A stretch of 64,000 nt of DNA from Fluviicola sp. (GCF_029266855.1 NZ_JAQSWB010000005.1:186001-250000), one strand, 5' to 3'. Counted from the stretch's first letter, positions 1-8,598 are shown. Program-made: numbers and translations. Notes: generated by a model from the letters alone, not told the origin.

Positions 1-1523
1 AAAAACAACTCATTCCACGTTTTGTCTACCGTTTGAACGCGAGCTGTTCCATTTACGTGAGTTACGTTTTGTAATTGTTCCACGTATTCAGCTTTGGTAT
101 CATCCACCAAAATCATATACGGGCTTTTTCTTCCGGACTTAAAATAAGTAGCAGCAAACTCAGGTAAAACTGCCGGGGCAAAGGGTCGAAAATCTTCCCT
201 AAACTTAATATTCGCATTGATGTGATCTCCCAAACCCTTAATGCCGGGATGAGCCAGGATGCTTCTGTGTCCTAATGCGCGGGGTCCGAATTCGGAATGA
301 TCCTGGAACCAGCCGATGGTTTTCCCCTCAGCTAATTTCTTCGAAGTAAATGCAAGCAGCTCGGATGTTTCCAATCGCAGGATCTTCCAACTTTCAGACG
401 CACTTGCCAAAGCAGATTCAATCTCCGAATCAGAATAGCTTCTGCCAAAACAGGTGTTTTCATCGGACTTAACTTTCGACCTGTTCAAAACTTCAAGCCA
501 ACCGTAATAGGCACATCCCAATGCGAGACCATTATCTCCTGCCGCAGGTTCGATGTAAAAATCAGAAACGACTCCTTCATTTAGTAAAAAAGCGTTCGCT
601 ACGGCATTTAAAGCCACGCCGCCGCTATAACACACCTTTTTACCCGGAAAACGCTCCAAACGGTTCTCAAAACACCAACGGACAGCTTTTTCAACTTGTT
701 TCTGGGCCCAAAAAGCCACATCCGCATAATATTGAAAATGATCCTTGAAAAAGACATAACCCGTAAATGGTCTTGTGAAAACTTCCTGCCAATCGTCGCG
801 GACCAGCAAGGATCCGTTTTCAAACTTGAAAGCTTCCTTTTCTATTCTTCCCGCTTTTCCATAAGGAGCCAAACCCATCAACTTCCCCACATCATCCATA
901 TTTCCAAAGACATATCGGCTGACTGCAGCATAAAATCCACCAATAGAATGTTTCGTTGCAGGTAATTTCAGATCATTTCCCGGATTCAGTTCAACCTCAC
1001 TAAAATCCTTGAAAAGAGCATTCATTTTTTGTCCGTCAAAATGATAAAAACTATCCTTTTCACAATACATTCTCTCTCCCAACTCCAGGATTCTCTTACC
1101 CGGAATAATTGTGTTGTCGCTTATATCAGAGCACTGTTCATATGGGCTTCCACAGCCATCGATCACCATTACGAGACAATCGTCAAAATCACAGGTTCCC
1201 ACCGCACTGTAAGCATGAGCCAAATGATGGGAAATACTGATCAATGGAGGTGCTTCTGTTCCGGAAAACAGTCGTTTCCCGTGAAACCTGTTTCGATCCG
1301 GAATCTCAAAATTAGCTGTTTGCACAACCAATTCAACATCTTCGAGTGTAATTCCCTCTGCATCCAGGCAATACTGAATGGCGTCCGTATCATTTCCTCC
1401 GTCGTGTTTGATCCTGGTAATGCGTTCTTTTTCAATTCCGACGCAAACATGCCCGTCTTTCAATAAGACTGCAGATCCGTTGTGAGAAAGTCCTGTTCCC
1501 AGAACATAAAGTGGTTTTGACAT
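1..1523 (-). CDS. Carbamoyltransferase, NodU/CmcH/TobZ family (3' part cut by window edge)
   Basis: Reading the minus strand from an ATG at 1523 gives about 507 codons open to the window edge with no stop, so the C-terminus is missing. The protein starts MSKPLYVLGTGLSHNGSAVL, carries the family's HHLAHA metal-site motif at residues 99-104, and has the C-terminal carbamoyl-phosphate-binding signature EFGPRALGHRSIL near residue 411. Family members transfer a carbamoyl group from carbamoyl phosphate, through carbamoyl-adenylate, to hydroxyls of sugars, antibiotics or glycans. The acceptor cannot be read from the sequence, and no sugar or antibiotic cluster is visible on this side. It starts 26 bases after the S4 protein gene and is probably last or internal in an operon with the S4 and MmcQ genes. 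The family call is firm; the substrate is unknown. Confidence 0.9.
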   Translation of the reverse strand, partial: MSKPLYVLGTGLSHNGSAVLLKDGHVCVGIEKERITRIKHDGGNDTDAIQYCLDAEGITLEDVELVVQTANFEIPDRNRFHGKRLFSGTEAPPLISISHHLAHAYSAVGTCDFDDCLVMVIDGCGSPYEQCSDISDNTIIPGKRILELGERMYCEKDSFYHFDGQKMNALFKDFSEVELNPGNDLKLPATKHSIGGFYAAVSRYVFGNMDDVGKLMGLAPYGKAGRIEKEAFKFENGSLLVRDDWQEVFTRPFTGYVFFKDHFQYYADVAFWAQKQVEKAVRWCFENRLERFPGKKVCYSGGVALNAVANAFLLNEGVVSDFYIEPAAGDNGLALGCAYYGWLEVLNRSKVKSDENTCFGRSYSDSEIESALASASESWKILRLETSELLAFTSKKLAEGKTIGWFQDHSEFGPRALGHRSILAHPGIKGLGDHINANIKFREDFRPFAPAVLPEFAATYFKSGRKSPYMILVDDTKAEYVEQLQNVTHVNGTARVQTVDKTWNELF

Positions 1524-1549
1524 GAATAGTAGCTTAGTTCCAGTTTTTG

Positions 1550-1948
1550 TTAATCGTCTCCTTCATCCTCATCTTCAAGCCATTCAAAAAAGGAATCTAA
1601 ATTATCACGATCCTTCCGGGAAGGGCGACCCGTTCCATATTCCCGGTACACACTTTGTGCTTCACGGTAAGTCTTGAATTTCTCCAATTCCAGAGGATCC
1701 GTAATATCGATCAGGTAATCTGCAACCAGTTTTGCACCTACTCTCCTGTCCAATAAATCCTTGATCTTATAACTGAATGTCGCGTTGTTCTTAATGATCG
1801 AGATCGTATCTCCTATTTTTACTTCTTTCGAAGGTTTAACCGGATTTTGGTTCAATTTTATTTTGTTCTTCTGAACCATCTCTGTTGCCAGAGTTCTTGT
1901 TTTAGCCAAGCGAACAAACCAAACATATTTATCAATTCTTAAGCTCAT
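1550..1948 (-). CDS. S4-domain RNA-binding protein, Hsp15-like
   Basis: 132 residues. The N-terminal part (MSLRIDKYVWFVRLAKTRTLATEMV...) is an S4 RNA-binding fold with the usual 'RxDxxLwxxRxxKTRTxA' pattern at residues 4-20. The C-terminal part has the KFKTYREAQSVYREYGTGRPSRKDRR-like basic stretch followed by an acidic tail, as in the Hsp15/HslR group. Hsp15 binds 50S subunits carrying stalled nascent chains, so a ribosome-rescue role is likely by family. It overlaps the upstream MmcQ/YjbR gene by 17 bases, indicating translational coupling, and is followed by the carbamoyltransferase gene. I did not give the symbol hslR because orthology cannot be tested here. Confidence 0.85.
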   Translation of the reverse strand: MSLRIDKYVWFVRLAKTRTLATEMVQKNKIKLNQNPVKPSKEVKIGDTISIIKNNATFSYKIKDLLDRRVGAKLVADYLIDITDPLELEKFKTYREAQSVYREYGTGRPSRKDRDNLDSFFEWLEDEDEGDD

Positions 1949-2282
1949 CTCTCAATTTTTTAGGCAAAGACGAAACAACCAGATCGTAAGAATGTACGAT
2001 CAATTCTTTGATCATGGAATCATCAACTAATCCTTCCAAAGAGACAGTATTCCAATGTTTCTTACTCATATGATAACCCGGCTGAATACCATCGTAACGC
2101 TCCCGCAGTTCAATGGCTTTTTCGGGATCGCATTTAAGATTTATTGAAACAGGATTATCAACGTTCACCAAGGCAAACATTTTACCCTGGACTTTAATCA
2201 CAAGCGTTCGCTTATCAAAAGGAAATGTTTCAGTCGCTCCCGGAAGCTGAAAGCAAAAATGGATCAATTCGTCGAAATGCAT
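1932..2282 (-). CDS. MmcQ/YjbR family protein
   Basis: 116 residues (MHFDELIHFCFQLPGATETFPFD...). The 'LPGATETFPFDKRTLVIKVQGKMFALV' start, a central 'KCDPEKAIELRERYDGIQPGYHMSKKHWNTV' and a C-terminal 'SYDLVVSSLPKK' are the hallmarks of the MmcQ/YjbR (CyaY-like fold) family. Distant members bind DNA, but no enzymatic role is established. It is the first gene of a minus-strand operon with the S4 protein and the carbamoyltransferase. A near match to the -7 box (TAACTTTC, one mismatch) lies just upstream at 2287-2294 on the minus strand. Confidence 0.85.
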   Translation of the reverse strand: MHFDELIHFCFQLPGATETFPFDKRTLVIKVQGKMFALVNVDNPVSINLKCDPEKAIELRERYDGIQPGYHMSKKHWNTVSLEGLVDDSMIKELIVHSYDLVVSSLPKKLRDELKN

Positions 2283-2363
2283 GCCGGAAAGTTACGAAAA
2301 AGTGCTAATCATCACATAATGCTAAGTTTTTCTATCTTCATCATTCAAACGGTAAATAATACG

Positions 2364-3254
2364 ATGGTCACTATCATACTCTTTATTCTCATTGCTCTTC
2401 TATTGGGTTTGGGCTGGAATTCCTACAACAAAGTTGCCAATCCCAAATGGAAAGTTCCACAGGAAACGTTTCCACTTCAGTGGAGAGAATTGCTGAACCG
2501 GGAAGTCTTGTTTTATTACTCCCTTGACAGTGCTGAAAAAGCACGATTTGAATACAAGGTTCAGGAGTTCCTGCTTAACTGCAGAATCACCGGAGTAAAA
2601 ACAGATGTGGATTTACGCGACAAATTATTGGTTGCTTCCAGTGCCATCATTCCTGTCTTTGGTTTTGACTCATGGAAATACAGTAATATTCGAGAAGTAC
2701 TTTTATACCCCGCTATGTTCGATGAAAATTACCAGTTTGAAGGAGAATCAGACCGTATGATACTGGGAATGGTCGGAAATCAAAACATGGAAGGAATTAT
2801 GATCCTGTCGAAAGAAGCACTCAGACTGGGATTCAAAAACGAATCGGATAAGCAAAATACAGCCATTCATGAGTTCGTTCATTTAATTGATAAATCGGAT
2901 GGTGAAATAGATGGCGTCCCTAAATTATTAATGGAGAGACAATATGCCCTTCCATGGATTAACCTGATCACCAAAGAGATGGAACACATCTATGAGAGAA
3001 AATCCGATATTAATCCTTACGGAGGAACCAATCGCGCAGAATTTTTCTCTGTTGTGAGTGAATACTTTTTTGAGCGACCGAAACTTTTGGAAGAAAAACA
3101 TCCGGAATTGTATACCTTACTGGAGAAAATTTTCAATCAGAAAATGTCAGACAGGCTGCTGACCAGTAAGAAAAACGTTATTGGGAGGAATGATCCCTGT
3201 GTTTGCAATAGCGGCGAGAAGTTTAAACATTGTTGTGGTAGTGTGCATTATTAG
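2364..3254 (+). CDS. MtfA/M90-like zinc peptidase with C-terminal SEC-C motif
   Basis: From the ATG at 2364 the protein has 296 residues and opens with one membrane anchor (MVTIILFILIALLLGLGWNSY). The body resembles the MtfA (M90) peptidase family: a zinc-binding HEFVH at residues 169-173 followed by LIDKSDGEIDG, and a later 'RAEFFSVVSEYFFERP' segment containing the expected third-ligand glutamate. The last 20 residues, GRNDPCVCNSGEKFKHCCG, form a SEC-C zinc-binding motif as in SecA. Longer in-frame starts (2259, 2319) would overlap the divergent MmcQ gene, so 2364 was preferred; 2319 remains possible. E. coli MtfA lacks the SEC-C tail. The peptidase call is strong; the partner bound by SEC-C is unknown. 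Confidence 0.85.
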   Translation: MVTIILFILIALLLGLGWNSYNKVANPKWKVPQETFPLQWRELLNREVLFYYSLDSAEKARFEYKVQEFLLNCRITGVKTDVDLRDKLLVASSAIIPVFGFDSWKYSNIREVLLYPAMFDENYQFEGESDRMILGMVGNQNMEGIMILSKEALRLGFKNESDKQNTAIHEFVHLIDKSDGEIDGVPKLLMERQYALPWINLITKEMEHIYERKSDINPYGGTNRAEFFSVVSEYFFERPKLLEEKHPELYTLLEKIFNQKMSDRLLTSKKNVIGRNDPCVCNSGEKFKHCCGSVHY

Positions 3255-3263
3255 GAATTCATC

Positions 3264-3311
3264 CTATTTACCTATTTACCTATTTACCTATTTACCTATT
3301 TACCTATTTAC
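3264..3311 (+). repeat. Tandem octamer repeat, six copies of CTATTTAC
   Basis: Six perfect head-to-tail copies of the octamer CTATTTAC fill these 48 bases, starting just after the stop of the peptidase gene and ending 90 bases before the ArsR-type gene. A perfect short-unit array of this kind is prone to slipped-strand copy-number change. It lies in the spacer and not in any credible reading frame. Confidence 0.95.
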
Positions 3312-3400
3312 CATATGGTGGAAGTGTCTAATTTTCAATATTTTAAATCACGATTTGCATTCTAACGAACTTTTTTCTTAACTTAAATAAGAAAGTAGTT

Positions 3401-3703
3401 ATGGGAATCAGTAAAATTTATCCTTATTCGGAACAAACACTTCAATTAGCACGCATTGCTAAAGCATTAGGCCACCCTGCTCGTATAACAATCATGCAGT
3501 ACCTTTTTGAAAATCAAAAGGCAAACAGTCCTACCTTCCAAAAACTTACGAAACTGAGCAAATCGGCGATCTCAAAACACACAAAAGAACTGATGTTTGC
3601 TGAATTGGTTTACACAGATTATAAAGAAAATGAAGGAAGCTATTATTTAAAGTCAGAAGCCGGTCTTCTCATTCAAATGCTTATCCAAGAGATAAACCAG
3701 TAA
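3401..3703 (+). CDS. ArsR-family winged-helix transcriptional regulator
   Basis: 100 residues. 'QLARIAKALGHPARITIMQYLFE' (about residues 15-37) is the classic first helices of the ArsR/SmtB fold. The recognition helix region 'LTKLSKSAISKHTKELMFAELVYT' and the wing 'YKENEGSYYLKSEAG' follow. No cysteine metal-site motif is present, so metal sensing is not supported. A 7-bp inverted repeat, TTTCTTA/TAAGAAA (3374-3380 and 3388-3394), sits just before the start codon and could be its own operator (inference). The gene precedes ispG, which has its own promoter overlapping this gene's 3' flank. Confidence 0.88.
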   Translation: MGISKIYPYSEQTLQLARIAKALGHPARITIMQYLFENQKANSPTFQKLTKLSKSAISKHTKELMFAELVYTDYKENEGSYYLKSEAGLLIQMLIQEINQ

Positions 3704-3713
3704 AATCATTGCG

Positions 3714-3721
3714 TATCTTTG
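3714..3721 (+). promoter_or_regulatory. ispG promoter -7 box (TATCTTTG)
   Basis: Exact match to the Bacteroidota -7 element TAnnTTTG, 21 bases before the ATG at 3742. It lies inside the first codons of the longest ispG frame (3709), so transcription would start after those codons; this decides the start in favour of 3742. Confidence 0.7.
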
Positions 3722-3741
3722 TGATGCACAATTTTTTAAAA

Positions 3742-5652
3742 ATGTCAGAACAAGATCATTTCTGTAAGGACTTATTTAACCGGGAACGATTTGAAACACG
3801 CGAGGTAAAGGTTGGCAACACAGTAATCGGAGGGAATAATCCAATCAGGGTCCAGTCGATGACTACTACTGATACCATGGATACGGAAGGCTCTGTGGAA
3901 CAATCCATTCGAATGATTGATGCAGGATGTGAATTGGTTCGTCTGACAGCCCCTTCCAAAAAGGAAGCGGAAAACCTTAGTGTCATCAAAAAAGAACTCC
4001 TTAGAAGAGGTTACGACACTCCTTTGGTAGCAGATATTCACTTTACACCAAATGCCGCTGAAATCGCAGCAAAACTAATCGAGAAGGTGCGTGTAAATCC
4101 AGGGAACTATGCCGACAAAAAGAAATTCGAAGAAATAGATTATACCGAAGAAAGTTACCAGGCAGAACTCCTTCGAATCGAAGAGAAGTTTACTCCGCTT
4201 GTTTTGCTTTGCAAAGAACAGGGAACGGCTATGCGTATCGGGACGAATCACGGTTCGCTTTCTGACCGGATTTTGAGCAGATTCGGCGACACCCCGGAAG
4301 GAATGGTTCAATCTGCAATGGAGTTTATTCATATCTGCAGAAAAAATAATTATCACGAATTGATCATCTCGATGAAAGCAAGCAATACGCTTGTGATGGT
4401 TCAAGCCTATCGACTTTTGGTTCAGAGGATGAAAGAGCAGGGAATGAATTACCCGCTGCACCTCGGAGTTACCGAAGCAGGCGACGGTGAAGATGGAAGA
4501 ATTAAATCCGCTGTTGGAATAGGTGCACTAATGGAAGACGGCTTAGGAGATACAATTCGTGTTTCACTTACTGAGGATCCCGAATTAGAAATTCCGGTTG
4601 CCCGGAAATTGATTCAAAAATTCGATAAAATAGAAGAATATAAACTAAATTATTCGTCCAATATTAAATTAGATTATTTCAATCACAACAAACGTATAAC
4701 CAAATCTTTACTAAATATTGGCGGAAGCAATACTTCAATTGTTTTTGCAGATCTTTCAAAGAAGAATAAAATAGTTTCAACTAATTTTTTTGGATTCGGG
4801 TATTCCTATTCAGAGCAATTGGATAAATGGAACATTTTTGATCAGGCAGCCGACTTTGTTTACCTTGGGGATCAAACCATTGACTTCGAAATCCCGGGAA
4901 CAATCCGTTTGGTTCAAAACTATCAAACCTGGGAAAAACACCGGCGATCAGATGCTTATCCTTTTTGCACACTCAAAGAATACAGGCAAAACAAACCTGG
5001 AGGAATCGTCTTTTTATATGTCGATTTAGATACCGAGTATTCTGCTTCTGATCTCCCGACAGAAGACACAGTATATGTCGTAGAAACCAAAAGACAGCAA
5101 AAAACACAGGTTATTCGCAAATTTCAATATGAATTGGCGGAATTGAACAACACTTCTCCAGTTATTCTTAAGCTCAATTATGAGCTGGAAGAACTCGAAA
5201 ACCTCCAATTATATGCTAGTTCAGACGCTGGGATTCATTTTATTGACGGTTTTGGTGATGGACTATGGATCACAGCTCCCAGATCCCTGGTTGATTTGAA
5301 CAGCTTATCCTTTGGAATACTTCAGGCCACACGTACACGGATTTCAAAAACAGAATACATCTCGTGCCCCTCATGCGGAAGAACTCTTTTTGACCTGCAA
5401 GAGACAACCGGAAAGATTCGCGAACGAACCTCACACTTAAAAGGAATCAAAATCGGGATCATGGGTTGCATTGTAAACGGTCCGGGAGAAATGGCGGATG
5501 CAGATTACGGATATGTTGGAACCGGTCCGGGAAAAATTAATTTGTACAAAGAAAAAACAGTGGTGCGGAAAAATGTTTCCGAGGCAGAAGCAGTTGATGC
5601 ACTAATCGAACTGATTCGCGAAAATGGTGATTGGATCGAGCCAAATAAATAA
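3742..5652 (+). CDS. ispG: (E)-4-hydroxy-3-methylbut-2-enyl-diphosphate synthase, long form
   Basis: Reduces MEcPP to HMBPP in the MEP isoprenoid pathway, using a [4Fe-4S] cluster. The 636-residue protein is of the three-domain type with a large insert between the TIM barrel and the cluster domain, as in plants and Bacteroidota, against about 370 residues in E. coli. The barrel is seen in 'VKVGNTVIGGNNPIRVQSMTTTDT' at the start. The cluster ligands are C542 and C545 (SCPSCGRTLF), and C576 in 'GCIVNGPGE' with E583, spaced as in the E. coli enzyme. The start at 3742 is set by a promoter box at 3714. The gene is followed by a hairpin shared with the convergent methyltransferase gene. Confidence 0.97.
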   Translation: MSEQDHFCKDLFNRERFETREVKVGNTVIGGNNPIRVQSMTTTDTMDTEGSVEQSIRMIDAGCELVRLTAPSKKEAENLSVIKKELLRRGYDTPLVADIHFTPNAAEIAAKLIEKVRVNPGNYADKKKFEEIDYTEESYQAELLRIEEKFTPLVLLCKEQGTAMRIGTNHGSLSDRILSRFGDTPEGMVQSAMEFIHICRKNNYHELIISMKASNTLVMVQAYRLLVQRMKEQGMNYPLHLGVTEAGDGEDGRIKSAVGIGALMEDGLGDTIRVSLTEDPELEIPVARKLIQKFDKIEEYKLNYSSNIKLDYFNHNKRITKSLLNIGGSNTSIVFADLSKKNKIVSTNFFGFGYSYSEQLDKWNIFDQAADFVYLGDQTIDFEIPGTIRLVQNYQTWEKHRRSDAYPFCTLKEYRQNKPGGIVFLYVDLDTEYSASDLPTEDTVYVVETKRQQKTQVIRKFQYELAELNNTSPVILKLNYELEELENLQLYASSDAGIHFIDGFGDGLWITAPRSLVDLNSLSFGILQATRTRISKTEYISCPSCGRTLFDLQETTGKIRERTSHLKGIKIGIMGCIVNGPGEMADADYGYVGTGPGKINLYKEKTVVRKNVSEAEAVDALIELIRENGDWIEPNK

Positions 5653-5786
5653 AACCAATTCAATCGTAGGAAAGAAGAGGAATAAATTAGTTATATCGGC
5701 TTAAAAACACCCAAAAAAGTTAAAAATTTCACTTGATTTCCTGACAGATCTAGCCACACAAAAGGTGTTTCCCTTCCAAACACAAA

Positions 5787-5808
5787 AAAAGCCCCTCAGA
5801 GGGCTTAA
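5787..5808 (-). terminator. Rho-independent terminator of the mnmG-methyltransferase unit
   Basis: A stem of AAGCCCTC-type sequence with a tight loop (5789-5808) is followed, on the minus strand, by seven T residues. It starts 6-10 bases after the methyltransferase stop. It may also stop read-through from the convergent ispG. Confidence 0.75.
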
Positions 5809-5813
5809 AAACA

Positions 5814-6689
5814 CTATTTCTTGCGGAAAATATAGATCTGAGAGCTTGACAATCCCTCTCTGGCTTTCTGATTGGACAAAAATCCAATTCTCATCGCTTT
5901 CAGCATTGAACCACCTTTATATTTTTCACTCAACATCGAAACATAATAACTGTCAAATTTCATTGGAAGCATTTTTTCAAATCTCAACCCTTTAGATTCA
6001 ACTAATGGAATAATTGATTTCGGAGAGAAGTGATATAAATGTCGTGGAACATCATATGCCGCCCAATACTCTTTATAATATTGTGCATCGAAAGAAGTGT
6101 AATTTGGAACTGCAATAATTAAAACACCATCCTGGTTTACTAAAGAAACTATTTTCTCAAGATCAACCCGCAGATCATAAACGTGCTCTAAAACATGCCA
6201 CATGGAAACAACATCAAAAGTCTCCTCCAAGCTATGAAGTAAACTAAGATCCTTTAACTCAATTCTATTTTCCGCCAAAGCCACTTTACGGGCATCTTCA
6301 TCGGGTTCCAAACCTAAAACAACATATCCGGATTCTTTAGCCTTTGCTAAAAAATGTCCTGTTCCGGCACCAATATCCAAGAGTTTCCTTCCAGGAGTTA
6401 ATTCCTTTAGTAAAGACATCTTTTTCTTTAAAGTATAAGATCGTACCCAATTGTAAACCTTATTGACTAAGCCTTTCTTCGTGGAACTATGAGACACATA
6501 ATCTTCCGATTTATAGTATTCACCGATGCGATCCGGGGTTGGTCTTGGATTCGTAAAAAGCAAATTACATGAATTGCAAAGTTCGAGTTTGAAATCCTCC
6601 TTTGAAAGAAAGTGATCTTTAACTGTCAAATACGTACTAAATGATTCTGCTCCACAAGCGGGGCAAGCTGATTGATTTACATGTTCCAC
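5814..6689 (-). CDS. Class I SAM-dependent methyltransferase with N-terminal zinc ribbon
   Basis: 291 residues. The N-terminus has two CxxC pairs (CPAC at 9-12, CNSC around 36-39), as in the Methyltransf_23-type enzymes that act on sugars, quinones or cell-surface lipids. The SAM-binding glycine motif 'LLDIGAGTGHFL' and 'FDVVSMWHVLEHV' (motif post I/II) follow. The substrate is not predictable. The start codon is GTG, only six bases after the mnmG stop, and there is no upstream in-frame alternative because the mnmG TAG lies in the same frame. Both the stop and the GTG fall inside a parS-like 16-mer. Co-transcription with mnmG is likely. Confidence 0.88.
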   Translation of the reverse strand: MEHVNQSACPACGAESFSTYLTVKDHFLSKEDFKLELCNSCNLLFTNPRPTPDRIGEYYKSEDYVSHSSTKKGLVNKVYNWVRSYTLKKKMSLLKELTPGRKLLDIGAGTGHFLAKAKESGYVVLGLEPDEDARKVALAENRIELKDLSLLHSLEETFDVVSMWHVLEHVYDLRVDLEKIVSLVNQDGVLIIAVPNYTSFDAQYYKEYWAAYDVPRHLYHFSPKSIIPLVESKGLRFEKMLPMKFDSYYVSMLSEKYKGGSMLKAMRIGFLSNQKAREGLSSSQIYIFRKK

Positions 6690-6697
6690 GTGAAACT
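6682..6697. promoter_or_regulatory. parS-like ParB-binding site 1
   Basis: TGTTCCACGTGAAACT matches the widely conserved bacterial parS sequence TGTTCCACGTGAAACA at 15 of 16 positions. It covers the mnmG stop codon and the GTG start of the methyltransferase. Confidence 0.88.
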
Positions 6698-8567
6698 ACC
6701 TTCCTAAATGAATTAATAAAACTGAAATATCGCTAGGGGAAACTCCACTAACTCTTGATGCCTGACCAATAGTCACAGGCTTAATCTTACTCAACTTATC
6801 CCTTGCTTCCAGGGATATTGACTTCATAGAGTCATAATCAGTAGAAGGTGGAATAACAACAGACTCCAGACGCGACAACTTTAAAGCCACTTCCTCCTCA
6901 CGGGCAATATAGCCTTCGTACTTTAACAGTATTTCAGCCTGCTCAACTGCATCCGAATGTTCCACGTGTAACTTCTCTGCTAAATCACGCACCTGCTCAC
7001 TCATTTGAAGCACGTGCTCCATCGTAATATGTGGTCTTGTAATAACCGATGCTAACTTGATTTGTTGTGAAAGCGGAGAACTTCCAACACCTTCCAAAAT
7101 TGGGTTTGCGATTTCCGGAGTTACACCTTCCTTCCTTAAAACTCCAATCAATTCCTTAGCAGCATTTACTTTTCTATTCACACGATCCAAAGCTTCCTGA
7201 TCTTGCAACCCTAATTCAAAAGCAAGTGGTGTTAAACGAACGTCTGCATTATCCTGACGCAGCAAAATACGGTATTCTGCCCGCGAAGTAAACATACGGT
7301 ATGGCTCCTGTGTTCCCTTTGTTATCAAATCATCAATCAAAACGCCAATATAAGCGTCGCTTCTGGATAGAATAAACGGAGTTTTCTCCTGGACTTTCAA
7401 AGCCGCATTGATTCCAGCCATCAGTCCCTGACATGCCGCCTCCTCATACCCGGTTGTTCCATTGATCTGTCCTGCGAAATACAAACCTTCAATCAACTTA
7501 GTTTCCAACGTATGTTTTAGTTGGGTAGGAGGGAAGTAATCGTACTCAATGGCATAACCTGGTCGAAACATCTTTGCTGCTTCAAATCCGGGGATAGAAC
7601 GAAGCGCTTTTAACTGAACGTCCTCCGGCAAACTTGTTGAGAAACCATTCACATAGATCTCAACTGTCTTCCAGCCTTCCGGTTCAACAAAGATTTGGTG
7701 TCTGTCTCTATCTGCAAAGCGATTGATTTTATCTTCAATACTCGGACAATATCTCGGTCCGCTGCTTTTTATAGCACCATTAAACATAGGTGAGCGATCA
7801 AAACCTTCACGTAACAAATCGTGAGTCAGGGTAGAGGTATAAGTTATATGACAAGCACGCTGAATTTTCAAAGCTTCCGTATTTCCATATGAAAACTTGT
7901 TTGGGTTCTCGTCTCCTTCCTGAATCTCCATTTTGGAATAATCCAAAGAACGTCCATCAACCCGCGGAGGAGTTCCCGTCTTCATTCTTCCCGACTCAAA
8001 GCCTAAAGCCACCAAGTCTTCCGTGATCCCGGTTGCACCTTTCTCACCAATTCTTCCTCCACCAAATTGCTTTTCACCCAAATGAATCAAACCATTCAGA
8101 AAAGTTCCATTCGTAAGAACAACCGCTTTTCCGTATACAGGAATCCCCATTGAAGTGCGAACACCAACAACAGTTCCATTCTCAACGATCAATCCATTGC
8201 ACATGTCCTGCCAAAAATCAACATTCGGATTTTGCTCCAAGAGCAAGCGCCATTCTTCTGCAAATTTCATCCGATCATTCTGTGTGCGCGGCGACCACAT
8301 TGCCGGACCTTTTGAACGGTTCAACATGCGAAACTGAATCGCTGACAAATCCGAAACAATTCCGGATCCACCGCCAAGCGCGTCAATTTCACGAACAATT
8401 TGCCCTTTTGCCACACCACCCATCGCCGGGTTGCAACTCATTTGAGCAATGGTATTCATATTCATTGTAATCAACAATACCGAACTCCCCAGTTTTCCAG
8501 CCGCATTCGCAGCCTCACAACCGGCATGTCCGCCACCCACTACAATGACATCATAATTCTTCAACAT
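6696..8567 (-). CDS. mnmG: tRNA uridine-5-carboxymethylaminomethyl(34) synthesis enzyme
   Basis: MnmG (GidA) with MnmE installs the cmnm5 group on U34 of tRNAs reading NNA/NNG codons. 623 residues, the usual length. The FAD dinucleotide-binding motif [12 protein letters not shown] is at residues 10-21. The family signatures '[14 protein letters not shown]' and '[21 protein letters not shown]' are present, as is the C-terminal helical domain '[29 protein letters not shown]'. In many bacteria gidA lies next to oriC; here it is bracketed by parS-like sites at 6682, 8577 and 8624 and contains another at 6958. A TAATTTTG -7 box on the minus strand at 8598-8591 is its likely promoter. Confidence 0.98.
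   Translation of the reverse strand: MLKNYDVIVVGGGHAGCEAANAAGKLGSSVLLITMNMNTIAQMSCNPAMGGVAKGQIVREIDALGGGSGIVSDLSAIQFRMLNRSKGPAMWSPRTQNDRMKFAEEWRLLLEQNPNVDFWQDMCNGLIVENGTVVGVRTSMGIPVYGKAVVLTNGTFLNGLIHLGEKQFGGGRIGEKGATGITEDLVALGFESGRMKTGTPPRVDGRSLDYSKMEIQEGDENPNKFSYGNTEALKIQRACHITYTSTLTHDLLREGFDRSPMFNGAIKSSGPRYCPSIEDKINRFADRDRHQIFVEPEGWKTVEIYVNGFSTSLPEDVQLKALRSIPGFEAAKMFRPGYAIEYDYFPPTQLKHTLETKLIEGLYFAGQINGTTGYEEAACQGLMAGINAALKVQEKTPFILSRSDAYIGVLIDDLITKGTQEPYRMFTSRAEYRILLRQDNADVRLTPLAFELGLQDQEALDRVNRKVNAAKELIGVLRKEGVTPEIANPILEGVGSSPLSQQIKLASVITRPHITMEHVLQMSEQVRDLAEKLHVEHSDAVEQAEILLKYEGYIAREEEVALKLSRLESVVIPPSTDYDSMKSISLEARDKLSKIKPVTIGQASRVSGVSPSDISVLLIHLGR
6958..6973. promoter_or_regulatory. parS-like site 2, inside mnmG
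   Basis: TGTTCCACGTGTAACT matches 14 of 16 positions of TGTTCCACGTGAAACA. It lies within the mnmG coding sequence, 276 bases from site 1. It is the weakest of the four. Confidence 0.65.
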
Positions 8568-8576
8568 ACTATTTCA

Positions 8577-8592
8577 TGTTTCACGTGGAACA
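8577..8592. promoter_or_regulatory. parS site 3, perfect match
   Basis: TGTTTCACGTGGAACA is the exact reverse complement of the B. subtilis-type parS TGTTCCACGTGAAACA (16/16). It lies between ybeY and mnmG and covers the expected mnmG transcription start (the -7 box is at 8591-8598 on the minus strand). Confidence 0.93.
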
Positions 8593-8598
8593 AAATTA
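8591..8598 (-). promoter_or_regulatory. mnmG promoter -7 box (TAATTTTG)
   Basis: Exact TAnnTTTG match on the minus strand, 23 bases before the mnmG ATG. It overlaps the last two bases of the perfect parS site. Confidence 0.6.

Noticed and set aside
76-91. parS-like half site TGTTCCACGT inside the carbamoyltransferase gene
   Set aside because: Only the first ten bases match (10/16) and the other half does not.
521-1466. Plus-strand frames (75, 89 and 145 codons) in the first 1.5 kb
   Set aside because: The minus strand is continuously open here with a clear carbamoyltransferase reading.
3264-3311. CRISPR array
   Set aside because: The unit is 8 bases with no spacers, and there are no cas genes.
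3181-3381. Open frame translating the octamer array as YLPIYLFT repeats
   Set aside because: Overlaps the end of the peptidase gene in another frame and is purely a product of the tandem DNA repeat.
4075-4461. 128-codon minus-strand frame inside ispG
   Set aside because: Shadow of a confidently identified gene.
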